From Rhizorhapis sp036570425 (GTDB lineage Bacteria > Pseudomonadota > Alphaproteobacteria > Sphingomonadales > Sphingomonadaceae): a DNA stretch of 64,000 bases. Below, piece by piece: positions 9,121-16,966 of this stretch. How positions within the stretch are numbered: the stretch's first letter is position 1; the number at the start of each line of letters is the position of its first letter. Both the position numbers and the translations under genes were made by a program. A model generated the notes under the pieces. That model saw only the letters and a list, made by a program, of their open reading frames with translations. It searched no databases and was not told where the DNA came from. The stretch covers positions 1 through 64,000 of the forward strand of contig DATCYF010000021.1 of assembly GCA_036570425.1 (NCBI GenBank), read 5' to 3'.

Positions 9121-9843
9121 ATGTCCGATCCGACCACATTGAACCGCCTTTATGGCCGCCGTCAGGGGCACAAGCTCCGCACGGGACAGGCGCAGTTGCT
9201 TGAGCAATTGCTCCCGCAGATCGAAGTGCCGGAGGAAGGGCCGGTCACGTCCCGGACTCTGTTCGGCGATGATCGCCCCCTTCACTTCGAAATCGGCTTC
9301 GGGTCCGGCGAGCATCTCGCTTATCGTGCCGACCTGCTGCCGGATCATGGCTTTATCGGCTGCGAGCCGTTTCTGAACGGCGTGGTCGGCGCGCTGCAAC
9401 ATATCCGCGATGGATTCCTGCCTAACATCCGCCTGCACATGGGTAATGCCCTGGACGTCCTGGCCCGTGTGCCCGACGGGGCGCTCAGCTTTGTCTATCT
9501 ACTCCATCCCGACCCCTGGCCCAAGGCGCGTCATGCCAAGCGGCGCATGATGAATCCTGGACCGATCGACATGATTGCAGCCAAGCTGAAGCCGGGCGGC
9601 GAGTTCCGGTTCGGCACCGACCATCCCATCTATTGTCGCTGGGCCATGATGGTTATGAACCAGCGCCACGACTTTGATTGGCTGGCCCAAGGCCCCAGCG
9701 ATTTTCTCAAGCGTCCGGGTGGCTGGCCCGAAACCCGTTATGAAGCAAAAGCCCGGCGGCAGGGGCATGAGGTCTGGTATTTTCGCTATCGCCGCAACGA
9801 AGCTGCGGCGGGCAGCCAGACTGCGCCCTTGCAAAGCAGTTGA
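9121..9843 (+). CDS. trmB: tRNA (guanine-N7-)-methyltransferase
   Basis: A 240-residue class I methyltransferase that makes m7G46 in the variable loop of tRNA using S-adenosylmethionine. The SAM-binding motif is FEIGFGSGEHL, and the family signature YLLHPDPWPKARHAKRRM follows. The C-terminal tRNA-contact region (FRFGTDHPIY, TRYEAKARRQGHEVWYF) is intact. It ends 50 bases before a convergent gene, with no clear terminator between them. Start and length agree with the family. Identification is firm. Confidence 0.96.
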   Translation: MSDPTTLNRLYGRRQGHKLRTGQAQLLEQLLPQIEVPEEGPVTSRTLFGDDRPLHFEIGFGSGEHLAYRADLLPDHGFIGCEPFLNGVVGALQHIRDGFLPNIRLHMGNALDVLARVPDGALSFVYLLHPDPWPKARHAKRRMMNPGPIDMIAAKLKPGGEFRFGTDHPIYCRWAMMVMNQRHDFDWLAQGPSDFLKRPGGWPETRYEAKARRQGHEVWYFRYRRNEAAAGSQTAPLQSS

Positions 9844-9892
9844 CGCGTTTGGTCTGACCACCCTTTCTCAAGGGCGGTCCCGCCATCCCGCT

Positions 9893-10444
9893 TCAACTCG
9901 CGCTTTTGGCTACATCCACCTTGTCCACCCATTCAGGATAAAAGCTCGGCTCCCGGTTCGACCAGCCGATCGCCGTGGCGGCCGCTTCGCTGATGGATCG
10001 CAACAATATACGACGCTTGTCGGGATGCAGGTGCGGCAGGCTGGCGGCGGCGCAGAAAGCGGCGGGCAACCAGGGCCGCGCTCCCGCCCCGATCAACCTT
10101 TCATATAGAAAGCGATAGGAACTGAAGGTGGACAGGCGACCCTGACCGAGATCGAATGCGGACATGGCCACCAGCGGCGCCATGAACGGTTCAATCTGCT
10201 CCAATCCGCTGTCATCGGGAATCAACGACCTGATATATACCAGGCGATCATACATTCGCGTCTGCGTCCGGATGCTCGCCGCTTCAACCCCGTCCCGGGA
10301 CCAGAATTCCAATGCGTCACGCCTGTGCAGGCTGATATCGAGAGATCGCCTGATGTAACGCTGAGTGCTTGCGGAAAAGCCCGCAAATTCCCGCATCTCG
10401 GCGAGAGTGTTACCACCTTCCGCCGGTCTTGCCCTAGTGCCCAT
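9893..10444 (-). CDS. Conserved-looking protein of unknown function
   Basis: A 183-residue protein that I do not recognise. It has no signal peptide or membrane helix and is rich in Arg, Ala and Leu with predicted helical segments; motifs such as DLGQGRLSTFSSYRFLYERL and YPEWVDKVDVAKSAS do not match a family I can name. The start is well supported: ATG at 10444 has CGGAGG seven bases upstream. Normal codon use and a proper ribosome binding site argue that it is a real gene. It is convergent with trmB and is followed upstream by a small acidic-protein gene on the same strand 172 bases away. Confidence 0.7.
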   Translation of the reverse strand: MGTRARPAEGGNTLAEMREFAGFSASTQRYIRRSLDISLHRRDALEFWSRDGVEAASIRTQTRMYDRLVYIRSLIPDDSGLEQIEPFMAPLVAMSAFDLGQGRLSTFSSYRFLYERLIGAGARPWLPAAFCAAASLPHLHPDKRRILLRSISEAAATAIGWSNREPSFYPEWVDKVDVAKSAS

Positions 10445-10616
10445 GCTCTTGCCTCCGGATAAAATGTCCGTTCGCCGAACATGCGCTTTTTATGGTTGCA
10501 CAATCCTTAAGAGCCCGGTTCGGCAGATATTCATATCGGATCAGATTTTCTGATGCGCCGCAACCAAATATAGGATCCCAGCCATCTGCATCATGAAAAG
10601 CTAGGCACAGCGCACC

Positions 10617-10844
10617 TCAATCTTTCTTTGCATTCTCCTCCGTTTCGGTTCCTTCGTCCTGCTCTTCCCAATCTTCCGGTTTATAGCCGGACGAGGGCAC
10701 AGCGTGGCCATCATCGCCCTTCCTGGCAAGACTGGGCGGATCGGATGCATCCATCGAATCGACCACGCCTTCCTCCAGTTCTTCTTCCGGCGTCATCAGC
10801 TCTCCCGCCTTCTTGTGGTGGGTGGTGTCTTTCCTTTCCTTCAT
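10617..10844 (-). CDS. Small acidic protein, likely general-stress regulated
   Basis: A 75-residue, very acidic soluble protein with no cysteine and no membrane segment. The core ELEEGVVDSMDASDPPS resembles the short LEE-x-FPASDPP motif that recurs in small proteobacterial proteins of unknown role. A ribosome binding site (AAAGGA) lies seven bases before the ATG. About 30 bases upstream is a full EcfG-type promoter (10874-10899), so induction by the general stress response is likely. It is divergent from the LytS-type kinase gene. Function unknown; probably a stress-induced small protein. Confidence 0.72.
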   Translation of the reverse strand: MKERKDTTHHKKAGELMTPEEELEEGVVDSMDASDPPSLARKGDDGHAVPSSGYKPEDWEEQDEGTETEENAKKD

Positions 10845-10873
10845 GTCTCAATCCTTTTCCGTTGTCGTTCTTA

Positions 10874-10899
10874 AACGATCCACGCCGCCGGGCTGTTCC
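10874..10899 (-). promoter_or_regulatory. EcfG-type (general stress sigma factor) promoter
   Basis: On the minus strand the sequence reads GGAAC-N17-CGTT, the alphaproteobacterial EcfG consensus (GGAAC, 16-17 bases, CGTT). The -10 element is 30 bases from the ATG of the small acidic protein gene, a normal leader length. Confidence 0.65.
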
Positions 10900-10981
10900 A
10901 CCGGGCAGTTCGAGTCGACCAACGAAACCGGTCGTTCGACAGACAACTCGCCAAGGGCAGACAGGACCCGGCTTCTGTTTT

Positions 10982-12115
10982 ATGATCAGGCATATGGACA
11001 TCCTGAAGCATGACGAGGAACCGCGCAGCGTAGCGCCGTTGATCGCGCTTTATTCCATATTGGGCTTCTGGCTGTTCTATATGATCGTCGTCACTTTGCG
11101 CGCGCTTGTGATCGGATGGGAGGCGCAGGGCGAGATGGCGTACCGGCGGGCCATCGTCACCGGCCTTGGGATCATCATTACCTGGTGCCTTTACCTGATG
11201 CTGCGGCAATTCGACCAAAGACCGCTGATGACCCGCATCGCCACGACTTTTCTGGCCGTCTTTCCTTGTGCCGTGATGATCGCGGTCGCGAATTATTATA
11301 TATTCAATGTCTATGACCCCTCCGGCCTGATGGTGAACCATTCCGTCATGCAGAATGCCACTGCCAAGTCTACAGGCATGGCGTTGCAGGAAATCGCTGA
11401 ATACGGCCTTTCAAACTATTTCTTCCTCTCCGCCTGGGCCGCGCTATATCTGGCTTTTTCCTATGCCAGTGAAGTCCGCCGCTTCGAACGCCGGGCCGCC
11501 CGCTATGAACAGGCAGCGCAAAAGGCCGAGCTCAGATCCCTGCGTTATCAGGTTAATCCCCATTTCCTGTTCAATACGCTCAATTCACTCTCAAGCCTGA
11601 TCATGATGAACCGCCGCGAAGAGGCCGAGGCGATGATCATGAGCCTGTCCAATTTCTATCGCACCAGCCTGACCGGCGATCCGCTGGACGATGTGCCTTT
11701 GTCGGACGAGGTTCGCCTGCAGCAGCTCTATCTGGATATCGAGGCCATCCGGTTTCCGGATCGCCTCATCACCCGCATAGATATTCCGGCCGAATTGATG
11801 AGCGCCTGCGTTCCAGGCCTGATCCTTCAACCGCTTGTTGAAAATGCTATAAAATATGGCGTTTCCCGTACGAACCGTCCGGTCACGATCACTATCGCTG
11901 CGCATGAGGAAAATGGCCGGTTGCACCTGAGCGTCAGCGATGACGGCGACACGGTTCCGCTTGAGGGGGACAAGGGCAATGGCATCGGCCTGGCCAATGT
12001 GCGCGACCGCCTGACCGCACGCTTTGGAGAGGAAGCCGAGATTCGCTGGCACAGGGTTCAGGGCGATGGTTTCGTTGTCGCGCTTTCAATGCCTATAATC
12101 GGCCATGACTGCTGA
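10982..12115 (+). CDS. LytS/YehU-type sensor histidine kinase
   Basis: About 377 residues. Four hydrophobic membrane segments (residues ~20-165) precede a short coiled linker and a His_kinase/HATPase core. The H-box is of the LytS type, RYQVNPHFLFNTLNSLSSL, and the ATP site reads LVENAIKYG, VSDDGDT and GIGLANVRDRL. The downstream LytTR response regulator overlaps its 3' end by 11 bases, so the pair is translationally coupled and almost certainly cognate. Start could be ATG 10982 or ATG 10994; neither has a strong ribosome binding site. Ligand unknown. Confidence 0.9.
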   Translation: MIRHMDILKHDEEPRSVAPLIALYSILGFWLFYMIVVTLRALVIGWEAQGEMAYRRAIVTGLGIIITWCLYLMLRQFDQRPLMTRIATTFLAVFPCAVMIAVANYYIFNVYDPSGLMVNHSVMQNATAKSTGMALQEIAEYGLSNYFFLSAWAALYLAFSYASEVRRFERRAARYEQAAQKAELRSLRYQVNPHFLFNTLNSLSSLIMMNRREEAEAMIMSLSNFYRTSLTGDPLDDVPLSDEVRLQQLYLDIEAIRFPDRLITRIDIPAELMSACVPGLILQPLVENAIKYGVSRTNRPVTITIAAHEENGRLHLSVSDDGDTVPLEGDKGNGIGLANVRDRLTARFGEEAEIRWHRVQGDGFVVALSMPIIGHDC

Positions 12116-12869
12116 ATCGGAAATCGGGCCACTCACACGTCCATTGCGGACGATGATCGTGGATGACGAGCCGCTGGCCATCGAGCGCATGCAGATACTG
12201 TGCGCGCGTGAACCACGCCTTGCTTTGGTAGGCACCGCAACGGACGGCGAATCCGCGCTAAGGCTGGTGGAAGGCGTGGCCCCCGATCTGCTGCTGCTCG
12301 ACATAGCCATGCCGCGCCTGGACGGAATGGAGGTGGCCCGTGCTGTGGGAAAAAGCAATTTCAACCCGGCTGTCATTTTTGTCACCGCCTTCGAAGGCTT
12401 CGCAGTCGAGGCCTTCGATCTGGCCGCAATGGATTATCTGCTGAAGCCGGTTTCCTTCGAACGACTGGTGCGTGCCATTGATCGCGTGCTGGCGCTGACG
12501 CGCACGGACGATCCGCGCCCGGCTTTGCATCAGTCTCAATGGGCCGAAGAATTCTGGGTGCCGCACAAGGCCGAACTGGTGCGAATCCCTGTTACCCAAA
12601 TCGATCGGATCGAAGCGGAACGCGATTACATGCGCCTCTTCGTCGGCGCACGCACCTATTTGCTGCATCAGACGATCAGTTCCCTTGAGCAAAGACTGAA
12701 CCCGGCGCAATTTGTCCGGCTCCATCGTTCGCATATCGTCCGGCGCGACCATATCGACGGGCTACGCCACGACGGCAGCGGCATATGGTTCGCTCGCCTG
12801 CGAGACGGTGGCGAAGTCCGCATCGGCCGCACTTATCTGGCAGCCGCCAAGGCAATCGCGGGACGATAA
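12105..12869 (+). CDS. LytTR-family response regulator
   Basis: A 254-residue two-domain regulator. The receiver domain (about 15-130) has the acidic pair at D20-D21, phospho-acceptor D66 in LLLLDIAMP, and the conserved lysine in DYLLKPVSF. The C-terminal LytTR DNA-binding domain (about 150-250) contains the typical RIEAERDYMRLF, QFVRLHRSHIVRRDHI and IGRTYL segments. It overlaps the LytS-type kinase gene upstream. LytTR regulators bind direct repeats with about 12-bp spacing; no target site was identified here. Downstream, the stop codon lies in the A-tract of a terminator shared with the convergent UrcA gene. Confidence 0.93.
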   Translation: MTAESEIGPLTRPLRTMIVDDEPLAIERMQILCAREPRLALVGTATDGESALRLVEGVAPDLLLLDIAMPRLDGMEVARAVGKSNFNPAVIFVTAFEGFAVEAFDLAAMDYLLKPVSFERLVRAIDRVLALTRTDDPRPALHQSQWAEEFWVPHKAELVRIPVTQIDRIEAERDYMRLFVGARTYLLHQTISSLEQRLNPAQFVRLHRSHIVRRDHIDGLRHDGSGIWFARLRDGGEVRIGRTYLAAAKAIAGR

Positions 12870-12901
12870 AAAACGCCCCCGGCCAAGGGAAGCCGGAGGC
12901 G
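12868..12901 (-). terminator. Rho-independent terminator after the UrcA-family gene
   Basis: A 10-base stem (9 of 10 paired; arms at 12874-12883 and 12892-12901, 8-base loop) is followed on the minus strand by six T. It sits between two convergent genes and may also stop the response-regulator transcript, though the plus strand lacks a T-run. Confidence 0.8.
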
Positions 12902-12950
12902 CTGATCCAAAGCGAGCCATTTGCCTCGCCCGGATCACAGGGCAAATGGC

Positions 12951-13289
12951 TTATTTGCTGACAGTCAGACCCGCATTGCTGGCCAGCCGCGTGCCGTTAC
13001 GGGCATTTTCCAGAGCCAATTCCACATCATTATGGCTGCGCGTGCTCGCTTCAGCGCGGCAGCGTTTCATATCCTCCACCTCCCGGAGATTGCGGATATT
13101 TGCGTTGCCGCAAACGTGCTTCACGGCCAGCGCCACGCGCTGCTTCAGCAAAGCGACATCCGCCTGAGATGTCAGGTCAAGGTCGCCATAGCGAACCTCA
13201 GCAGACCGGTCGGCGGCCGAAGCGGGTACGGATGACAGAACCAACGCTCCGGCGAGCGCTGCAGCGGCGAATATCTTCTGGGCGGGCAT
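12951..13289 (-). CDS. UrcA-family exported protein
   Basis: A 112-residue protein with a clear signal peptide (MPAQKIF, hydrophobic core, cleavage after VPASA). The mature part carries the UrcA-family pattern: VRYGDLDLTS near the start, a central HVCGN and a second cysteine in MKRCRAEA. The family is abundant in Sphingomonadales and Caulobacterales and has no established function. The chosen ATG at 13289 has GAGGAG seven bases upstream; ATG codons further upstream would bury the signal peptide. A strong terminator follows, so it is probably monocistronic. Confidence 0.85.
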   Translation of the reverse strand: MPAQKIFAAAALAGALVLSSVPASAADRSAEVRYGDLDLTSQADVALLKQRVALAVKHVCGNANIRNLREVEDMKRCRAEASTRSHNDVELALENARNGTRLASNAGLTVSK

Positions 13290-13468
13290 TTCCAATCTCC
13301 TCAACATGAAACCTTTTTTACGCCTCGGCCTCATTGAACGATTGGAAGCCGCAGGTTCTGGCGATCAGGGCCTGAAGCCCCCTCATCTCGCCGTATGTTA
13401 TAAAAATATACCGTGGCGGCAGGCTGCGCTTGAAGAGTTCGACCAGCCCCCGTTCCGGTCGGCAAACG

Positions 13469-13514
13469 GCATGTCAAACGACAAACGACATGCAGATCGC
13501 GACGAACTGCATGC
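13469..13514. repeat. Three related half-sites forming two overlapping inverted repeats
   Basis: GCATGTC (13469-13475) pairs with GACATGC (13487-13493), and the overlapping CATGCAG (13489-13495) pairs with CTGCATG (13507-13513). Both pairs have an 11-base spacer. This suggests either regulator half-sites on one helix face or two mutually exclusive hairpins. It lies about 180 bases upstream of the UrcA gene start. Confidence 0.45.
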
Positions 13515-13589
13515 CGCATTTTCGTGAATACGCTCTTAATCGCTAAAGATATTTATCCAGGCCAGCGGGAGCGCCGCACGCTTACAGCA

Positions 13590-13623
13590 AAGGCCGGCGA
13601 ACCTTCCAGGGATCGCCGGCCTT
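13590..13623. terminator. Perfect 11-base hairpin downstream of ctrA
   Basis: Arms 13590-13600 and 13613-13623 are exact complements around a 12-base loop, about 40 bases past the ctrA stop. Only three T follow on the minus strand, so termination or transcript protection is inferred. Confidence 0.6.
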
Positions 13624-13661
13624 CATTCCGAGATGCCGTTTCGTGGACGAAAACCCGTAGT

Positions 13662-14372
13662 TCAGGCAACCTGAGCTGACGGCGCGTCCACATCTTCATC
13701 CGGATCGCGCAGCACATAGCCACGGCCCCAGACGGTTTCGATATAATTTTCACCACCGCAGGCCAGCGCCAGTTTCTTGCGGAGCTTGCAGATGAAAACA
13801 TCGATGATCTTCAGTTCCGGCTCATCCATGCCGCCATAGAGATGATTCAGGAACATTTCCTTGGTCAGCGTCGTGCCCTTGCGGAGCGAAAGCAGCTCCA
13901 GCATCGCATATTCCTTGCCGGTCAAGTGCACGCGATTGCCATCCACTTCGACAGTCTTTGCGTCGAGGTTGACGGAAAGCTTGCCCGTACGGATGACTGA
14001 TTGGCTGTGTCCCTTGGAACGGCGGACAACGGCATGAATGCGCGCCACCAGTTCATCGCGATGGAAAGGCTTGGTGACGTAATCGTCCGCCCCGAAGCCG
14101 AAGGAACGAACCTTGCTGTCCATTTCACTAATGCCCGAGAGGATCAGGACCGGCGTTTGCACCTTTGCATTGCGCAATTTCTTGAGCACGTCATACCCGT
14201 GCATATCGGGCAGATTCAGATCAAGGCAGATGATGTCATAATCATAGAGCTTGCCGAGATCCAAGCCCTCCTCGCCAAGGTCGGTCGTGTAGACATTGAA
14301 GCCTTCGGTCGTCAGCATCAGCTCTATGGCCTTCGCCGTCGTCGGTTCGTCTTCGATAAGCAGCACGCGCAT
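13662..14372 (-). CDS. ctrA: Cell-cycle master response regulator CtrA
   Basis: A 236-residue OmpR-class regulator. The receiver domain has D51 in LDLNLPDMHGYDVL, the same position as in Caulobacter, and the conserved KPFHRDEL lysine. The C-terminal winged helix carries the near-invariant CtrA stretches LTGKEYAMLELLSLRKG, LYGGMDEPELKIIDVF and TVWGRGYVLRDP. CtrA controls cell-cycle, motility and envelope genes and is phosphorylated through CckA/ChpT. A consensus CtrA box at 14463-14477, about 90 bases upstream, suggests autoregulation. The chain ends in hydrophobic residues (QVA), as in ClpXP-degraded CtrA. Its upstream partner DivL is encoded 13 kb away. Confidence 0.97.
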   Translation of the reverse strand: MRVLLIEDEPTTAKAIELMLTTEGFNVYTTDLGEEGLDLGKLYDYDIICLDLNLPDMHGYDVLKKLRNAKVQTPVLILSGISEMDSKVRSFGFGADDYVTKPFHRDELVARIHAVVRRSKGHSQSVIRTGKLSVNLDAKTVEVDGNRVHLTGKEYAMLELLSLRKGTTLTKEMFLNHLYGGMDEPELKIIDVFICKLRKKLALACGGENYIETVWGRGYVLRDPDEDVDAPSAQVA

Positions 14373-14462
14373 CTCGCAGCCCCTCGTTCAATTTGCGACG
14401 CCCCAGATGCCGAGTGCATCATGGACGCATATGTTAACCATACAACCTCTGAACGCAAAAGG

Positions 14463-14477
14463 TTAATTTTAGTTTAA
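14463..14477. promoter_or_regulatory. CtrA binding box upstream of ctrA
   Basis: TTAA-N7-TTAA exactly, the full CtrA consensus, 91 bases upstream of the ctrA start codon. Autoregulation through such a site is established in Caulobacter; here it is inferred. Confidence 0.75.
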
Positions 14478-14528
14478 CTAGCTTGTTTTCTTTAAGAAAG
14501 CCGTTGCGGTTGCGATCGTATCGCAAGG

Positions 14529-15437
14529 TCATTGGCCGCTGCAAATGGCGCGGAACCGCCCGGCAAGAAAATCGGCCAGCAACTCTACCCTGACCGGGCG
14601 CGGATCGCCCGGCGGGGTCAGCAGATGCAGCGACATCGGCGGAGGCAACCATTCTTCCAAAATAGTTTCCAATCTGCCCGCCTCCAGATGCGGACGAACG
14701 ATGAAGTCCGGCAATATCGCTATGCCGAGACCCGCACACAAAGCCGGCAACATGGCATCGCCGCTATTGGATCGCAGCGAGCCTGCGGGACGAATAGCGA
14801 CCTCTTCCCGATCCGGCCCCAGGAAACGCCAAATATCAGGCGCATCATTGTAGGCATAACCAAGGCAGGCATGCTGGCTGAGTTGGGCCGGATGCGTGGG
14901 GCGGCCCCGCTGCGCAAGATAGGAGGGCGACGCCAGGATATGCGACTTGATGCCTTCCAATCGCCGTACGCGGAGCGAACTATCAGGCAGCAAGGCAATT
15001 CGCAGCACAATATCGAAGCCTAGTTCGATTATGTCGATTTTCTCATCGCTGAGATGCAGGTCGATGGTGATGGCAGGATACTGCTCCAGAAAATCGGCAA
15101 CTGCCGGCGCGACATGCAAGAGGCCGAAGGACATAGGCGCTGCCAGCCGGATCGTGCCCTTGGGCGAACTTGCTTCATCATGTGCCGCTTCTTCCGCCGC
15201 AACAGCTTCAGCCAGGATACGCGCGGCGCGTTCCGAGAGACGAAGCCCCGTCTCGGTGAGCGAAAGTCGACGGGATGTGCGGTGGAACAATGTTGCGCCG
15301 ATGCTGCTTTCAAGACGGGATATCGCCTTCGACACCGTGGCCTTGGAAAGACCAAGCGCCTTGGCTGCGGCGGTGAAGGAACGATGCTCGACGACAGCGG
15401 CAAACATGGCCCAGGCTTCGAAATCAGGCAGGCGCAT
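14529..15437 (-). CDS. LysR-family transcriptional regulator
   Basis: A 302-residue LysR regulator. The N-terminal winged helix-turn-helix (FAAVVEHRSFTAAAKALGLS, KATVSKAISRLE) is followed by a type-2 periplasmic-binding-fold effector domain (about 90-295). It belongs to the LysR subgroup that begins LPDFEAWAMF. The start at ATG 15437 is preferred over a TTG 21 bases upstream. It is divergent from a pirin-wrbA pair across 89 bases, which makes that operon its likely target. A 28-base inverted repeat lies in the shared region. Inducer unknown; a quinone or electrophile would fit the neighbours. Confidence 0.9.
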   Translation of the reverse strand: MRLPDFEAWAMFAAVVEHRSFTAAAKALGLSKATVSKAISRLESSIGATLFHRTSRRLSLTETGLRLSERAARILAEAVAAEEAAHDEASSPKGTIRLAAPMSFGLLHVAPAVADFLEQYPAITIDLHLSDEKIDIIELGFDIVLRIALLPDSSLRVRRLEGIKSHILASPSYLAQRGRPTHPAQLSQHACLGYAYNDAPDIWRFLGPDREEVAIRPAGSLRSNSGDAMLPALCAGLGIAILPDFIVRPHLEAGRLETILEEWLPPPMSLHLLTPPGDPRPVRVELLADFLAGRFRAICSGQ

Positions 15438-15450
15438 AATGGAAACAATC

Positions 15451-15478
15451 CGTTTCAATGTTGCTTATTCATGAAACG
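15451..15478. promoter_or_regulatory. Candidate LysR operator in the divergent promoter
   Basis: CGTTTCA-N14-TGAAACG, a perfect 7-base inverted repeat, lies 14 bases upstream of the LysR gene start codon and 49 before the pirin gene. Its position suits autoregulation and control of the divergent genes. Confidence 0.5.
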
Positions 15479-15526
15479 ATAATGATCGCTACATTGCCTT
15501 TCAACAAGAGATGAAAGGATTGGCAA

Positions 15527-16225
15527 ATGATCGAGAAACGGGAATTCGCCTCCCTTGGTCATGCAGATCATGGTTGGCTGAAGGCACGGCACCATTTTTC
15601 TTTTGCGAATTATCGTGATCCGGCGCGCATGGGTTGGGGCGCAATCCGGGTTTGGAATGATGACGAGATTGCCCCCGGCAGCGGTTTCCCGCGGCATCCC
15701 CACCAAAACATGGAAATCATCACTTATGTCCGTCAGGGCGCCGTTACGCATCAGGACAGCTTGGGCAACACAGGGCGAACCGAGGCGGGCGATGTCCAGG
15801 TCATGAGTGCCGGGACCGGCGTGCGTCATAGCGAATATAATCTGGAGAACGAAACCACTACACTGTTCCAGATCTGGATTATCCCCCGCTCCGCTGGCGG
15901 GTCGCCAAGCTGGGGCGCGAAACCTTTTCCCAAGGATGATCGCTCGGGAAAGTTCATGGTGCTGGCAAGCGGCTACGAGGCCGATGAAGGTGCGCTGAAA
16001 ATCGGTGCTGACGCCCGCGTCCTGGGCGCCACGCTGAAGGCGGGCGAAAGCCTGACCTATGACACCGTTCAGGGAAGTCATGCCTATCTTGTTCCGGCCA
16101 CCGGAAAGATCGACGTGAATGGCACGACGTTCAACGCCCGCGATGGCGCGGCCATTACTGGCGGCGAGCCCCTTGTCATTACTGCCCTGGAAGACAGCGA
16201 AGTCGTCCTGGTGGATGCCGAATAG
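15527..16225 (+). CDS. Pirin-family cupin protein (YhaK/quercetinase-like)
   Basis: A 232-residue bicupin of the pirin family. The N-terminal cupin has the metal ligands expected for iron: H57 and H59 in FPRHPHQNMEII, H101 and E103 in GTGVRHSEYN. The second cupin (about 150-230) lacks these ligands, as is usual. Some members cleave quercetin, others act as redox-sensitive regulators. A ribosome binding site (AAAGGA) precedes the ATG. WrbA, a quinone reductase, follows 59 bases downstream, and a LysR regulator is divergent. This suggests a role in quinone, flavonoid or electrophile stress. Physiological substrate unknown. Confidence 0.9.
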   Translation: MIEKREFASLGHADHGWLKARHHFSFANYRDPARMGWGAIRVWNDDEIAPGSGFPRHPHQNMEIITYVRQGAVTHQDSLGNTGRTEAGDVQVMSAGTGVRHSEYNLENETTTLFQIWIIPRSAGGSPSWGAKPFPKDDRSGKFMVLASGYEADEGALKIGADARVLGATLKAGESLTYDTVQGSHAYLVPATGKIDVNGTTFNARDGAAITGGEPLVITALEDSEVVLVDAE

Positions 16226-16284
16226 CATATCTTGCTGCCCCGCGCTCAAGGGCGGGATGGTCTTAAAGAAGTGGAGAAATGAAA

Positions 16285-16887
16285 ATGGCGAAAGTTCTGG
16301 TGCTTTATTATTCTGCTTACGGTCACATCGAGACGATGGCCAAGGCGATGGCGGAAGGCGCACGGGAGGCAGGGGCGACGGTGGACATCAGGCGCGTCCC
16401 CGAAACTGTGCCGCAGGAAGTCGCGCAGAAAGCCCATTTCAAGCTGGATCAGGAAGCGCCCATAGCAACTGTCGAGGAACTTCCGAACTATGACGCCATC
16501 ATCGTCGGCACAGGTACGCGCTATGGCCGGATATCGTCGCAGATGGCCTCCTTTCTGGACCAGACCGGAGGTCTTTGGGCACGCGGAGCGTTGAATGGAA
16601 AGGTTGGCGCGGCCTTCAGTTCCAGCGCGACGCAACATGGCGGGCAGGAAACAACGCTGTTTTCCATCATCACCAATCTGCTGCATTTCGGCATGACCAT
16701 TGTCGGTCTGGACTATGGCTATGCAGGCCAGACCGGCGTGGATGAAGTAAGGGGTGGAGCGCCCTATGGCGCGACCACGATCGCTGATGGCGATGGTAGC
16801 CGCCAGCCCAGCGAGGCGGAACTGAACGGCGCCCGCTATCAGGGACGGCGCGTGGCGGAAGTTGCAGCGAAACTGGCGGCATCATAG
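16285..16887 (+). CDS. wrbA: NAD(P)H:quinone oxidoreductase, WrbA type
   Basis: A 200-residue flavodoxin-like enzyme that reduces quinones by two electrons to avoid semiquinone radicals. The FMN phosphate loop is YYSAYGHIETMA, the WrbA signatures GTGTRYGRISSQM and SSATQHGGQETT follow, and the C-terminal YGATTIADGDGSRQPSEAEL is typical. Of two nearby ATG codons, that at 16285 lies eight bases from GGAG and gives the standard N terminus MAKVLVLYYS; ATG 16279 is too close. Probably cotranscribed with the pirin gene. Confidence 0.95.
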   Translation: MAKVLVLYYSAYGHIETMAKAMAEGAREAGATVDIRRVPETVPQEVAQKAHFKLDQEAPIATVEELPNYDAIIVGTGTRYGRISSQMASFLDQTGGLWARGALNGKVGAAFSSSATQHGGQETTLFSIITNLLHFGMTIVGLDYGYAGQTGVDEVRGGAPYGATTIADGDGSRQPSEAELNGARYQGRRVAEVAAKLAAS

Positions 16888-16966
16888 CAGAACAGTTTAT
16901 AAGTCCTCCGCTCAGGGGCAAAGCTCACCCATTGCCCCCCTCTCCAATCCCTGTCATGGCGATCGC

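Larger units (their letters stand above)
13290..13661. other. 372-base intergenic region between ctrA and the UrcA gene
   Basis: No gene is supported here. It holds the ribosome binding site and an A/T-rich stretch upstream of the UrcA gene, a cluster of related half-sites at 13469-13514, and a perfect hairpin after ctrA at 13590-13623. Confidence 0.7.
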
